DNA of 64,000 bases from Candidatus Dechloromonas phosphoritropha. Its GTDB lineage: Bacteria; Pseudomonadota; Gammaproteobacteria; Burkholderiales; Rhodocyclaceae. The notes under the pieces were generated by a model that searched no databases, had not been told where the DNA came from, and saw only the letters and a program-made list of their open reading frames with translations. Location: the NCBI GenBank assembly GCA_016722705.1, contig JADKGN010000004.1, forward strand, positions 1,178,001 to 1,242,000, written 5' to 3'. Position 1 is the first letter of the stretch; every line of letters begins with the position of its first letter. The translations under genes and the position numbers were made by a program. Positions 26,238 through 34,652 of this stretch are shown here, one piece after another.

Positions 26238-26399
26238 ATCTCGATACCGGCAAGGTGCGCCATTGGTAATAGCGGCGCAGCGACATCACACAAGCCGATC
26301 AAGACTTCAACCGGGCTACCCCGCGCAAGAGCGGGCACAATATTCTCATAGATAATAGGGGAATCCCATGACCCTTATTGCCAGAAGCTATTGGGGCTA

Positions 26400-26413
26400 T
26401 TGATCCAGATCAA
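26400..26413 (+). promoter_or_regulatory. FNR/ANR-type box upstream of the peroxidase gene
   Basis: The sequence TTGAT-CCAG-ATCAA is a perfect palindromic match to the FNR/ANR consensus. Its centre is 69 bases before the ATG at 26476. Class II spacing would put transcription start near 26448 with a weak -10 (CAAGAT). Oxygen-limited induction of cytochrome c peroxidase through FNR-type regulators is known in other proteobacteria. Confidence 0.8.
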
Positions 26414-26475
26414 AATAAGCACATTCCGATATGTCAAGATGGAAAATTGAGCATTTTCACTGACGGAGATCGATT

Positions 26476-27483
26476 ATGAAACGCACCCTACTGGCCGTAG
26501 CCATTTCGCTCATTTCGGGTACGCTGGCCAGCCACTGGGCACTGGCTGCCAACACGGAACCGATTCAGCCCATTTCGGCTGCCAAGATCACCAATCCGGC
26601 GCTGGTCGAACTGGGCAAGAAACTGTATTTCGACCCCCGCCTGTCCAAATCGGGCTTCATTTCGTGCAACTCATGCCACAACCTGTCGATGGGCGGCACC
26701 GACAACATCAAGACCTCGATCGGCCACAACTGGCAGGAAGGCCCGATCAACTCACCGACCGTACTGAACTCGAGCCTTAACGTGGCGCAGTTCTGGGATG
26801 GCCGCGCCGCTGACCTGCAAGCCCAGGCCGGTGGCCCGATCGCCAATCCGGGCGAAATGGGTTTCAGCCACACGTTGGCCGTCGACATGCTGCAAACCAT
26901 CCCGGGCTATGTTACCGAATTCAAGAAAGCGTTCGGCAGCGAAAAGATCACCATCGAGGATGTCACCAAGGCCATCGCCGCCTTTGAGGAAACACTGGTG
27001 ACACCAAATTCGCGCTTCGACAAATGGTTGAAGGGCGACAAGAAGGCGCTGACCAAGGATGAACTGGCCGGCTATCAGCTGTTTAAGGACAGCGGCTGCA
27101 TCGCCTGCCACAACGGCCCGGCGGTCGGCGGCAATTCCTTCCAGAAAATGGGTCTGGTCGAGCCGTACAATGATTCCACCAAGGCCGAGGGACGTTCGGC
27201 GGTGACCGGCAGGGATGCCGACCGCTTCAACTTCAAGGTGCCAACGCTGCGCAACGTCGAGCTGACCTATCCGTACTTCCACGATGGTGCGGCCAATACG
27301 CTGCCGGAAGCCGTCGATACGATGGGACGCATCCAGCTCGGCAAGAAATTCACACCGGAAGAAAACGCCAGGATCGTTGCCTTCCTGAAGACCCTGACCG
27401 GCGACCAGCCAAGCTTCAGGCTGCCGCTTTTGCCGCCGTCGGCCGATGCCACGCCACGCCCAACACCGTTCGACAAGAAATAA
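26476..27483 (+). CDS. ccpA: Di-haem cytochrome c peroxidase (CcpA/MauG family)
   Basis: 335 residues with a cleavable signal peptide (through ~residue 24, HWALA-AN). Two haem-binding motifs are visible: CNSCH (~residue 70) and CIACH (~residue 212). Family motifs include LYFDPRLSKSGFISC, NSPTVLNSS, QFWDGRAADLQAQA and PTLRNVELTYPYFHDGA. It reduces hydrogen peroxide in the periplasm with electrons from cytochrome c. The ATG follows CGGAG at a suitable distance. The gene lies under an FNR-type box and before the ccm operon, whose products attach its haems. It ends at its own terminator. Confidence 0.93.
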   Translation: MKRTLLAVAISLISGTLASHWALAANTEPIQPISAAKITNPALVELGKKLYFDPRLSKSGFISCNSCHNLSMGGTDNIKTSIGHNWQEGPINSPTVLNSSLNVAQFWDGRAADLQAQAGGPIANPGEMGFSHTLAVDMLQTIPGYVTEFKKAFGSEKITIEDVTKAIAAFEETLVTPNSRFDKWLKGDKKALTKDELAGYQLFKDSGCIACHNGPAVGGNSFQKMGLVEPYNDSTKAEGRSAVTGRDADRFNFKVPTLRNVELTYPYFHDGAANTLPEAVDTMGRIQLGKKFTPEENARIVAFLKTLTGDQPSFRLPLLPPSADATPRPTPFDKK

Positions 27484-27502
27484 TTGCTTGAGCGCGAAAT
27501 CG

Positions 27503-27526
27503 ACGGGGGCTGCCGCCCCCGTTTTT
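27503..27526 (+). terminator. Rho-independent terminator after the peroxidase gene
   Basis: Perfect 8-bp stem ACGGGGGC / GCCCCCGT with a TGCC loop, followed by a run of five T. It lies 20 bases after the stop codon and separates the gene from the ccm promoter. Confidence 0.88.
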
Positions 27527-27536
27527 CTTGTCTGCC

Positions 27537-27660
27537 TTTGTTTGATTCCCGTCAATCTGCCGGTACACTTGCGCGTCCATAATTTAGCCCTGATTTTTAT
27601 CGGTTTTTTCATGCTCGAAGCTGACAATCTGGAATGCGTGCGCGGCGAGCGCCGCCTGTT
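27537..27660 (+). repeat. Promoter and 5' end of ccmA (copy 2, functional)
   Basis: Partner of the copy at 26113-26237. It contains the FNR-like box, the -10 element and the first 16 or so ccmA codons. Here the reading frame continues into the full ccmA gene. Confidence 0.85.
27542..27583 (+). promoter_or_regulatory. FNR/ANR-like class II promoter of the ccm operon
   Basis: TTGAT-TCCC-GTCAA (27542-27555) differs from the FNR consensus at one position. A -10 element CATAAT (27578-27583) sits exactly where a site centred at -41.5 would place it, giving a start near 27590. The leader before the ccmA ATG is then about 21 nt and lacks a clear ribosome-binding site. Confidence 0.6.
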
Positions 27661-28225
27661 CGCAGGCCTCGGCTTTCGCCTGGAGGCTGGAGAACTTTTG
27701 TATCTGCAGGGCCGCAATGGCTCGGGCAAAACCAGCCTGCTGCGCATGTTGATCGGCCTGCTGCCGCCGGAATCCGGCGAAATTCGCTGGAAAGGCGAGT
27801 CGATCAAGGCGCTTGCCGACGAATTTCGCGCCGATCTTTGCTATCTTGGCCACCTCAACGCGATCAAGGAAGAACTGACGCCGCTGGAAAACCTGCTCGC
27901 CGCTGCCCGTCTTGCGGACGAGGAACTCTCCGACGACGATGCGCTCGATGCGCTGGAGCAGGTCGGGCTGGCCGGCCGCGAGGATCTTGCCTGCAAATAT
28001 CTGTCGCAAGGCCAGAAGCGGCGCGTCGCACTGGCTCGCCTGATCAAGGAAAAGCGCCCGCTGTGGATTCTCGACGAACCTTTCGTCGCCCTTGATATCA
28101 CTGCGGTCGACTGGCTGGCGGGCATTATTTCCGCTCACCTGCAACGTGGCGGGCTGGCCGTGATGACGACCCACCAGTTGGTCGACATTCCGGCCGGCAC
28201 CGTCCGCGAATTGCACCTCGGCTGA
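27611..28225 (+). CDS. ccmA: CcmA, haem-export ABC ATPase
   Basis: 204-residue ATPase of the CcmABCD complex, which releases haem-loaded CcmE. Walker A is GRNGSGKTS, the signature motif YLSQGQKRRVALARL, and Walker B LWILDEPFVALD. The ATG at 27611 gives the usual N-terminus (MLEADNLECVRGERRLF); a longer in-frame extension would run through the promoter and terminator and is rejected. No good Shine-Dalgarno site precedes the ATG. First gene of a nine-gene operon with overlapping starts and stops. Confidence 0.95.
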   Translation: MLEADNLECVRGERRLFAGLGFRLEAGELLYLQGRNGSGKTSLLRMLIGLLPPESGEIRWKGESIKALADEFRADLCYLGHLNAIKEELTPLENLLAAARLADEELSDDDALDALEQVGLAGREDLACKYLSQGQKRRVALARLIKEKRPLWILDEPFVALDITAVDWLAGIISAHLQRGGLAVMTTHQLVDIPAGTVRELHLG

Positions 28226-28893
28226 TGTTCAAGATCATCACCGCCGTCATCGGCCGCGATCTTCGGCTCGCCATGCGCCGCCAGGCCGACATCGTTTCGG
28301 CGATCTTTTTCTTCATCATCGTCGTCAGCCTTTTCCCGCTCGGTGTCGGGCCGGAACCCGACCTGCTGCGCAAGCTCGCCCCCGGCGTGCTGTGGGTCGC
28401 CGCGCTGCTTGCCACCATGCTTTCACTGCCCCGCTTGTTCGCCGACGATTATCGTGACGGCACGCTGGAACAACTCGCCCTCGCACCGCATCCGCTCGGC
28501 CTGGTCGTTACCGGAAAAGTGATCGCTCACTGGCTGGTTTCCGGTCTGCCGCTGGCACTGATCGCGCCGGTGCTTGGCATCCAGTTCGACTTGTCGGCCG
28601 ATGCGCTGATCGTGCTGACCGTGGCAATCTTGATCGGCACACCGGCGCTGTCCGGAATCGGCGCTATCGGCGCCGCGCTGACCCTCGGGTTACGCGGCGG
28701 CGGCGTGCTGCTCTCGCTGCTGGTTCTGCCGCTCTACATCCCGGTGCTAATATTCGGCGCTGGCGCAGTGGATGCGACGATGACTGGTCTCGGAGGGGAA
28801 GGTCACCTCTCCCTGCTTGCCGCAATCACCTTTGCCTCACTTGGCTTCGCCCCCTGGGCAGCGGCCGCTGCCTTGAAGATCGCCCTCGAATGA
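28225..28893 (+). CDS. ccmB: CcmB, haem-export ABC permease
   Basis: 222 residues with six membrane helices, the integral partner of CcmA. The first helix begins at ADIVSAIFFFIIVVSLFPLG, and the conserved LFADDYRDGTLEQLALAPHP segment precedes helix 2, as in other CcmB proteins. The ATG shares its A with the ccmA stop codon. Length is normal and no irregularity is visible. Confidence 0.95.
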   Translation: MFKIITAVIGRDLRLAMRRQADIVSAIFFFIIVVSLFPLGVGPEPDLLRKLAPGVLWVAALLATMLSLPRLFADDYRDGTLEQLALAPHPLGLVVTGKVIAHWLVSGLPLALIAPVLGIQFDLSADALIVLTVAILIGTPALSGIGAIGAALTLGLRGGGVLLSLLVLPLYIPVLIFGAGAVDATMTGLGGEGHLSLLAAITFASLGFAPWAAAAALKIALE

Positions 28894-29636
28894 AAGACCG
28901 CTTCAACCTTTACCGCTTCGCTTCGCCAGCCACCTTCTATCCGCTGGCCGGGACACTGATCCCCTACTTTGCTGCCGTCTCGGTGGTCTTTGGCCTTGCC
29001 GGCCTGTGGCTCGGCATGCTGGTCGCGCCGACCGACTTCCAGCAGGGCGAGGGCTACCGGATCATTTTCATCCACGTCCCGGCTTCCTGGCTGTCGATGT
29101 TCATCTATCTGGTCATGGCTTTCTGGGCCGCCATCGGGCTCGCCTTCAACACCCGGCTGTCGGGCATGATGGCGCAGGCGCTGGCGCCGACCGGGGCGCT
29201 GATGGCCTTCCTCTCGCTATGGACCGGCGCCCTGTGGGGCAAGCCGATGTGGGGCGCTTGGTGGGTCTGGGATGCCCGTCTGACTTCCGAACTGATCTTG
29301 CTCTTCCTTTATATCGGTTATATGGCGTTGACCGCAGCAATCGACGACCAGCGCCGCGCCGACAAAGCCGGCGGCCTGTTGCTGCTGGTCGGTGTGGTCA
29401 ACATTCCGATCATTTATTTCTCGGTCAAGTGGTGGAATACGCTGCACCAGGGATCGAGCGTCAATCTCGCCAAGTCGTCGATGGCGACGACGATGCTGTG
29501 GGGCATGCTGCTGATGGCGATGTGCTTCTGGATGTATTCGATCGCCATCGCCATGATGCGGGTGCGCACCATCATACTCGAACGCGAGCGCCACACCGAC
29601 TGGGTCAAGGCCGAACTGGAAGGAGCAGCCAAGTGA
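28890..29636 (+). CDS. ccmC: CcmC, haem-delivery membrane protein
   Basis: 248 residues with six membrane helices. It carries the tryptophan-rich haem-handling motif (WGAWWVWDARLTSELILLF, residues ~115-135) and the flanking conserved histidines (HVPASW and LHQGSS). CcmC loads haem onto CcmE in the periplasm. It overlaps ccmB by 4 nt and ccmD by 4 nt. Confidence 0.95.
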   Translation: MKDRFNLYRFASPATFYPLAGTLIPYFAAVSVVFGLAGLWLGMLVAPTDFQQGEGYRIIFIHVPASWLSMFIYLVMAFWAAIGLAFNTRLSGMMAQALAPTGALMAFLSLWTGALWGKPMWGAWWVWDARLTSELILLFLYIGYMALTAAIDDQRRADKAGGLLLLVGVVNIPIIYFSVKWWNTLHQGSSVNLAKSSMATTMLWGMLLMAMCFWMYSIAIAMMRVRTIILERERHTDWVKAELEGAAK

Positions 29637-29845
29637 TCCACTGGAACAGCTTTGGCGATTTCATCGCCATGGGCGGCTACGGATTCTATGTCTGGGGCTC
29701 GTTCGGCGTCACCGTATTGATCATGACCATTGAACCGATCATGGTTGCCCGCAATCGAAGGGTGACCATTGCGCGCCTGCAACGTCAACTACGCGCCGAA
29801 TCGCGTGCCGAACCGCGCGCTGGCCAGAGGAATACCGCTGAATGA
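29633..29845 (+). CDS. ccmD: CcmD, small membrane protein
   Basis: 70 residues from a GTG at 29633 that overlaps the ccmC stop. One membrane helix follows the family motif FIAMGGYGFYVWGSFG, and the C-terminal half is a charged helix (ARLQRQLRAESRAEPRAG). CcmD helps release holo-CcmE from CcmABC. It is a little longer than usual CcmD proteins because of the arginine/glutamate tail. Its stop overlaps the ccmE start by 4 nt. Confidence 0.88.
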   Translation: MIHWNSFGDFIAMGGYGFYVWGSFGVTVLIMTIEPIMVARNRRVTIARLQRQLRAESRAEPRAGQRNTAE

Positions 29846-30303
29846 AATCGCGTCACAAGAAACTCGCCCTGATCGGCGGCGCCCTCGCCGTCATCGGCAT
29901 TATTGCCGCCCTCGTCCTCAATGCACTGAACAGCAACATCGCGCTCTACATTTCGCCGACTGATGTCGCCGAAGGCAAGGCACCGCAGGGCAAGGTCTTC
30001 CGCATTGGCGGCCTGGTCAAGGAAGGCAGCCTGCAGCGCCAAGCCGACGGCGTGACCATTGCGTTCATCGTCACCGATACGGCCAAGGACATCACGGTTA
30101 ATTACAAAGGCATCCTGCCCGACCTGTTCAAGGAAGGGAAAGGCGTCGTCGCCCAGGGCAAGATGACCACCGCCGACACCTTCACCGCCAACGAAGTGCT
30201 GGCCAAGCACGATGAAAACTACATGCCGCCGGAAGCCGCCAAGGCCGTCGGCGATGCCCAGGCCAGGGCGGCCGAAGCAGACAAACCGAAAGCGAGCTAT
30301 TGA
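29842..30303 (+). CDS. ccmE: CcmE, periplasmic haem chaperone
   Basis: 153 residues with one N-terminal membrane anchor (LALIGGALAVIGIIAALVL). The OB-fold domain includes FRIGGLVKEGSL and the segment ANEVLAKHDENYMPPE, whose histidine binds haem covalently. The family's basic N-terminus (MKSRHKK) is present. It receives haem from CcmC and passes it to CcmF/CcmH. Confidence 0.95.
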   Translation: MKSRHKKLALIGGALAVIGIIAALVLNALNSNIALYISPTDVAEGKAPQGKVFRIGGLVKEGSLQRQADGVTIAFIVTDTAKDITVNYKGILPDLFKEGKGVVAQGKMTTADTFTANEVLAKHDENYMPPEAAKAVGDAQARAAEADKPKASY

Positions 30304-30305
30304 TC

Positions 30306-32300
30306 ATGATTCCTGAAATTGGTCATTTCGCCCTGATCCTTTCCGCGCTGGTCGCGCTGGTTCTCGGCACGCTGCCACTGATCGGCGCCCATCGCAACCG
30401 CATGGCCTGGATTGCCGTCGCCCGCCCGGCCGCAAACGCGATGGCATTGCTGATCACCTTTTCCTTCGCCTGCCTGACACAGGCCTTCGTCGTCAGCGAT
30501 TTTTCGGTGGTCTACGTCGCCCAGCACTCCAATTCGCTGCTGCCGATCCAGTACCGCGTCGCGGCGGTCTGGGGCGGCCACGAAGGTTCGCTGCTGCTGT
30601 GGATGCTGATGCTGTCGTGGTGGGCGTTTGCCGTCGCCCTGCTGTCGCGGCAATTGCCGGAGGCGATGGTCGCCCGTGTTCTTGGCACCCTCGGACTGGT
30701 CGCCTTCGGTTTCCTGCTCTTCATCCTGATTACCTCCAACCCCTTCGAGCGCCTGCTGCCGGGCGCCGCCGAGGGCAAGGACCTGAATCCGCTGCTGCAG
30801 GACCCCGGTCTGGTCATTCACCCGCCGCTGCTTTACATGGGCTATGTCGGCTTCTCGGTAGCCTTCGCCTTCGCCATCGCAGCGCTGCTTTCCGGTCGCC
30901 TTGACGCGGCCTGGGCGCGCTGGTCGCGGCCGTGGACGATGGCCGCCTGGTGCTTCCTAACGCTCGGCATCGCCATGGGCTCGTGGTGGGCCTATTACGA
31001 GCTGGGCTGGGGCGGCTGGTGGTTCTGGGATCCGGTTGAAAATGCATCATTCATGCCCTGGCTGGTCGGTACGGCACTGATCCATAGCCTGGCGGTGACC
31101 GAAAAGCGCGGCAGCTTCAAGAACTGGACGGTATTGCTGGCGATCTCGGCCTTCTCACTGTCGCTGCTCGGCACCTTCCTGGTCCGTTCCGGGGTGCTGA
31201 CCTCGGTGCATGCCTTCGCCACCGACCCGCGGCGCGGGATCTTCATCCTGGTCTTCCTGGTCGCGGTCATCGGCAGTTCGCTGGCGCTGTTCGCCTGGCG
31301 AGCGCCCAAGGTCGGCCTCGGCGGGCGCTTCAATCTGGTTTCCCGCGAATCCCTGCTGCTCACCAACAACGTACTGCTGGTCGTCGCGGCTGCCACGGTT
31401 CTGCTCGGCACGCTCTACCCCTTGCTCATCGACGCCCTCGGCGTCGGCAAGATTTCGGTTGGACCACCGTATTTCAACGCCGTCTTCGCACCGCTCATGA
31501 CGCCGGTCCTGTTCCTGATGGGCATCGCCCCCTTCGCCCGCTGGAAGGAAGCCTCGCTCGCCGAGATCGCCCGTGCCGTGCGCTGGGCGATCGTCCCGGC
31601 CGTCGTCGTCGCCATTGCGCTGCCGCTGCTTTACGGCACCTGGTCGGCGTTGACCGCGCTCGGCCTGTTGCTGGCGACGTGGATCGTCTGTACCGCTGCT
31701 CTCAATTTCATCGAACGCGTCCAGCACACGCGCGGCGGTCGCTCCTTCCTGGCTGCCGCCGTCCGCCAGCCGCGCCATTTCTTCGGCATGCACCTGGCCC
31801 ATATCGGTATCGCCGTGTTCGTCGTCGGCGTCACCATGGTCAGCAGTTTCCAGGAAGAGAGAGATGTCAAGATGGCGCCCGGCGAGAGTGTCGACGTCTC
31901 CGGCTATCACTTCACCTTCCAGGGAGTGAAGGCCGTCGAAGGCCCGAACTACCTGGCTGCGCAGGGCGAATTCGATCTTGCGGTCAACGGCAAGTTCGTG
32001 CGCAAAATGAATCCCGAGAAACGCAACTATCATTCATCGACGATGCCGATGACCGAGGCCGCAATCGATGCCGGCTTCCTGCGTGATGTCTATGTCTCGC
32101 TCGGCGAGCCGATCGACCGCGACAAGCCGGAAGGCGAGTGGGCGGTACGCGTCTACTACAAGCCCTTCGTCGACTGGATCTGGGGCGGTTGCATACTGAT
32201 GGCGCTCGGTGGCCTGCTGGCCATGCTCGACCGCCGTTACCGCGTCAAGGCACGCGCCGCATCCGCCGTCAAAATTCCGCCCGGAACCCAACAAGCATGA
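30306..32300 (+). CDS. ccmF: CcmF, cytochrome c haem lyase subunit
   Basis: 664 residues with about 14-15 membrane helices. The haem-binding tryptophan-rich domain is WGGWWFWDPVENASFMPWL (residues ~237-256). Conserved histidines occur in VWGGHEGSLLLW, VIHPPLLYMGYVG and AFGMHLAH-like positions (FFGMHLAHIG). The ATG at 30306 gives the usual start MIPEIGHFALIL; a TTG two codons upstream is possible but less well placed. It ligates haem to apocytochrome together with CcmH and CcmI. Confidence 0.95.
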   Translation: MIPEIGHFALILSALVALVLGTLPLIGAHRNRMAWIAVARPAANAMALLITFSFACLTQAFVVSDFSVVYVAQHSNSLLPIQYRVAAVWGGHEGSLLLWMLMLSWWAFAVALLSRQLPEAMVARVLGTLGLVAFGFLLFILITSNPFERLLPGAAEGKDLNPLLQDPGLVIHPPLLYMGYVGFSVAFAFAIAALLSGRLDAAWARWSRPWTMAAWCFLTLGIAMGSWWAYYELGWGGWWFWDPVENASFMPWLVGTALIHSLAVTEKRGSFKNWTVLLAISAFSLSLLGTFLVRSGVLTSVHAFATDPRRGIFILVFLVAVIGSSLALFAWRAPKVGLGGRFNLVSRESLLLTNNVLLVVAAATVLLGTLYPLLIDALGVGKISVGPPYFNAVFAPLMTPVLFLMGIAPFARWKEASLAEIARAVRWAIVPAVVVAIALPLLYGTWSALTALGLLLATWIVCTAALNFIERVQHTRGGRSFLAAAVRQPRHFFGMHLAHIGIAVFVVGVTMVSSFQEERDVKMAPGESVDVSGYHFTFQGVKAVEGPNYLAAQGEFDLAVNGKFVRKMNPEKRNYHSSTMPMTEAAIDAGFLRDVYVSLGEPIDRDKPEGEWAVRVYYKPFVDWIWGGCILMALGGLLAMLDRRYRVKARAASAVKIPPGTQQA

Positions 32301-32881
32301 ACCGTTACTACTGGATACTCGGCGCCTTCGCTGCCCTCGTCGCACTGCTCGCCGTCGGCCTCAACCTGAACCCGCGTGACGTGCCGTCGCCGCTGGTCGG
32401 CAAGCCGGCCCCGGCCTTCAATCTGCAGATCCTGGCGACGCCGGACAAAACGCTTGCTCCCAAGGATATGCAAGGCAAGGTCTGGCTGCTCAATGTCTGG
32501 TCGTCATGGTGCGTATCCTGTCGCCAGGAACATCCGGTGCTGGTCGAATTCTCGAAAAGGTCTGACGTGCCGCTGATCGGTTTGAACTACAAGGAGGTGC
32601 GCGGCGACGGCGGTTACGACATGAGCAAGATGTCGGCCGACGATGAGAAGAAGCTCGCCTTCCAGCGCGCCAATACCTGGCTCAGCCAGCACGGCGACCC
32701 GTACAAGTTGACCGTCATGGACCTCGACGGCCGGGTCGGCATCGATTACGGCGTCTATGGCGTGCCGGAAACTTACGTCATCGACAAGGCCGGCGTCATC
32801 CGCATGAAGCACACCGGCCCGATCTCGCCGGATGTCCTCGACAAGAAAATCATGCCGCTGCTCGCGGAGTTGAACAAATGA
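32297..32881 (+). CDS. ccmG: CcmG/DsbE, thiol-disulfide oxidoreductase
   Basis: 194 residues with an N-terminal membrane anchor (WILGAFAALVALLAVGL) and a thioredoxin-like domain. The active site is WCVSC, a variant of the more common WCxxC set such as WCPTC or WCEPC, with the cis-proline in YGVPETYVID. It keeps the haem-binding cysteines of apocytochrome reduced. Start overlaps ccmF by 4 nt. Confidence 0.94.
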   Translation: MNRYYWILGAFAALVALLAVGLNLNPRDVPSPLVGKPAPAFNLQILATPDKTLAPKDMQGKVWLLNVWSSWCVSCRQEHPVLVEFSKRSDVPLIGLNYKEVRGDGGYDMSKMSADDEKKLAFQRANTWLSQHGDPYKLTVMDLDGRVGIDYGVYGVPETYVIDKAGVIRMKHTGPISPDVLDKKIMPLLAELNK

Positions 32882-33363
32882 GCGCTCGCGCCCTGATCCT
32901 GGCCTGCGTTTTTGCCGCTTTTTTCGCGTCGACCGCAACGTTGGCTTCTGAGATTAACGAAGCCGCCGTCGCTGCCGACCCGGTTGCCGAGAAGCGCCTG
33001 CAAGCGCTATCCGAAGAGTTGCGCTGCCTGGTCTGCCAGAACCAGACCATCGCCGATTCCAACGCCGAACTGGCACAGGACCTGCGCCGCGAAATCCGCG
33101 GCATGATCGCCAGCGGCAAGAGCGACAAGGACATCATCGACTTCATGGTCGTCCGTTATGGCGATTTCGTGCTCTACCGGCCGCCATTCAAGGGCATCAC
33201 GCTTCTGCTCTGGGGCGGCCCGATCGCCCTGATGCTGCTCGGTCTGTTCATCCTGCAGCGCTATCTGCGCCGACGCGCCAAGCGCATGGCCGCTGACCAG
33301 CCGCTCTCCGCCGATGAGAGCAGCCGCGCCGAAGCGCTCCTCAAGGAACTCGACAACAAATGA
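32878..33363 (+). CDS. ccmH: CcmH, apocytochrome thiol reductase subunit
   Basis: 161 residues. A signal peptide (residues ~1-22) is followed by the conserved LRCLVCQNQTIADSNAELA with the CxxC pair, and by one C-terminal membrane helix (LLLWGGPIALMLLGLFILQ). It corresponds to the N-terminal part of the long E. coli CcmH; the TPR part is the separate ccmI here. It takes part in reduction and haem ligation with CcmF and CcmG. Confidence 0.94.
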   Translation: MSARALILACVFAAFFASTATLASEINEAAVAADPVAEKRLQALSEELRCLVCQNQTIADSNAELAQDLRREIRGMIASGKSDKDIIDFMVVRYGDFVLYRPPFKGITLLLWGGPIALMLLGLFILQRYLRRRAKRMAADQPLSADESSRAEALLKELDNK

Positions 33364-34199
33364 CCCAGTTTGCCATTTACGCCACCCTGCTGATCGTGGT
33401 GGCCGCAGCCTTCATTTTGCCGCCGCTCTGGTTCGGTCTGCGCTCGCCCATGGAAAAAGCAGATCGCAAGCAGGCCAATCTGGCCATTTTCCGTGACCAA
33501 CTGGCCGAACTGGAACGCGAAAAGACTGAAGGAACACTGGCCGAGGGCGACTTCGAACAGGCTCGACGCGAACTTCAGCGCCGGTTGCTCGAAGACGTCG
33601 AGCCGGATGCCGGCGATGCGGCCCAAGGAATTCACGGCCCGAGCCGCAAGATGGCTATCGCCGCCCTGCTGGCGCTGCCCATTCTTGCCGTGCTCGGCTA
33701 TGGGATGCTCGGCAACCCGAAGGCGCTCGATCCGGCAGAAACCGCAGCACCGCAACAGATGACCGCCGAGAAAATCAACGAAATGGTCGCCCGCCTGGCC
33801 GAGAAAGTGAAGGCCAATCCGGACGACCTGAAAGGCTGGCTGATGCTGGCCCGCTCCTACAAGACGATGGGCCGCTACGACGAGGCGGTCGACGCCTACG
33901 CCAAGGCCGAGAAGGCGCTCGTCGATGACCCCGAACTGCTGTCCAGCTACGCGGAGACCATCGCCATGGCCAGCGGCAAGGGCCTCAAGGGCAAGCCGAG
34001 CGCACTGATCGAGCGCGCCCTGAAAATCGATCCGCAATATCCGCACGCTTTGTTCCTGGCTGGCGCCGCCGCCATGGAAGCTGGCGACAACAAGAAAGGC
34101 ATCGCTTACTGGGAAGCCTTGCTGCCGCAAGTCGAACCCGGCTCGGAAATCGACCAGATGCTGCGCGGCGGCATCGACAAGATGAAGCAGAGGCAATAG
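33360..34199 (+). CDS. ccmI: CcmI/CycH, TPR chaperone for apocytochrome c
   Basis: 279 residues. Two N-terminal membrane helices (residues ~5-25 and ~95-115) enclose a cytoplasmic coiled-coil stretch rich in Glu and Arg (FRDQLAELEREKTEGTLAEG). A periplasmic TPR domain follows (GWLMLARSYKTMGRYDEAVD and AYAKAEKALVDDPELLSSYA). It is shorter than the ~400-residue CycH proteins. It binds the C-terminus of apocytochrome c and presents it to CcmF/CcmH. Last gene of the operon; no strong terminator follows. Confidence 0.92.
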   Translation: MTQFAIYATLLIVVAAAFILPPLWFGLRSPMEKADRKQANLAIFRDQLAELEREKTEGTLAEGDFEQARRELQRRLLEDVEPDAGDAAQGIHGPSRKMAIAALLALPILAVLGYGMLGNPKALDPAETAAPQQMTAEKINEMVARLAEKVKANPDDLKGWLMLARSYKTMGRYDEAVDAYAKAEKALVDDPELLSSYAETIAMASGKGLKGKPSALIERALKIDPQYPHALFLAGAAAMEAGDNKKGIAYWEALLPQVEPGSEIDQMLRGGIDKMKQRQ

Positions 34200-34200
34200 G

Positions 34201-34335
34201 TCAACGGCGATTGTCGATGCCAGCCACCGCGGCTTCCTGCGCGGCCGACCACGCCCGCAGGTCGAAATCCGGTCGCCTTGGTCTCTCCCAAAGAGTGACT
34301 TCATCGACCGCTGCACGCGCTGCGCTGATTGCCTG
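34201..34335 (-). pseudogene. C-terminal tail of a truncated unknown gene
   Basis: The minus strand shows about 44 codons ending at a TGA next to the ccmI stop, with protein-like composition (EVTLWERPRRPDFDLRAW, then SAAQEAAVAGIDNRR). There is no start codon with a binding site, and the frame meets the IS66 fragment at its upstream end. It looks like the last part of a gene cut off by the mobile-element remnant. The family is not recognised. Confidence 0.3.
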
Positions 34336-34336
34336 T

Positions 34337-34615
34337 CCGCGATGATCGGTTGGTGGGCGATGCCAGCGCACCGGCGATCGGTTGCCTACTCACCGAATCG
34401 CCAGGGCGGACATCCTCAAGACCACCTGAAATCCTTTCAGGAGATTCTCCAGGCAGATGCCTTTGCCGGCTTCGGTGCCTTGTACGCCTGGGATGGCATC
34501 ATTCTTGAAGCTGCCTGCAGGGCCCATGCCCGGTGCAAGTTCTTCGAAAATCATCAGGCGCAGGGTTCGCCCATCGCCGCCGAGGCACTGAAGCGCATCG
34601 CTGCTGCGGGAATAA
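34337..34615 (+). pseudogene. IS66-family transposase fragment
   Basis: The translation contains AYSPNRQGGHPQDHLKSFQ, ILQADAFAGFGALY, EAACRAHARCKFFENHQ and GSPIAAEALKRIAA in order. These match the central DDE region of IS66 TnpC transposases. The part before AYSPNR (RDDRLVGDASAPA) is in another frame, so there is a frameshift near 34380, and both ends of the roughly 500-codon gene are absent. The remains are too short to be functional. Confidence 0.75.
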
Positions 34616-34652
34616 CTAACGGAATGAAGTCACCTCCTATTGCGAGCTTGTC

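Larger units (their letters stand above)
26034..26475. other. Intergenic region upstream of the peroxidase gene
   Basis: About 440 bases without a full gene. It holds the 125-bp ccmA-start copy (26113-26237) and the FNR/ANR-type box (26400-26413). The remainder (26238-26399) shows no recognisable gene or family. Confidence 0.6.

Noticed and set aside
26476..27483. Peroxidase as a MauG-type maturation enzyme.
   Set aside because: No methylamine dehydrogenase genes nearby, and length and motifs fit classical cytochrome c peroxidases.
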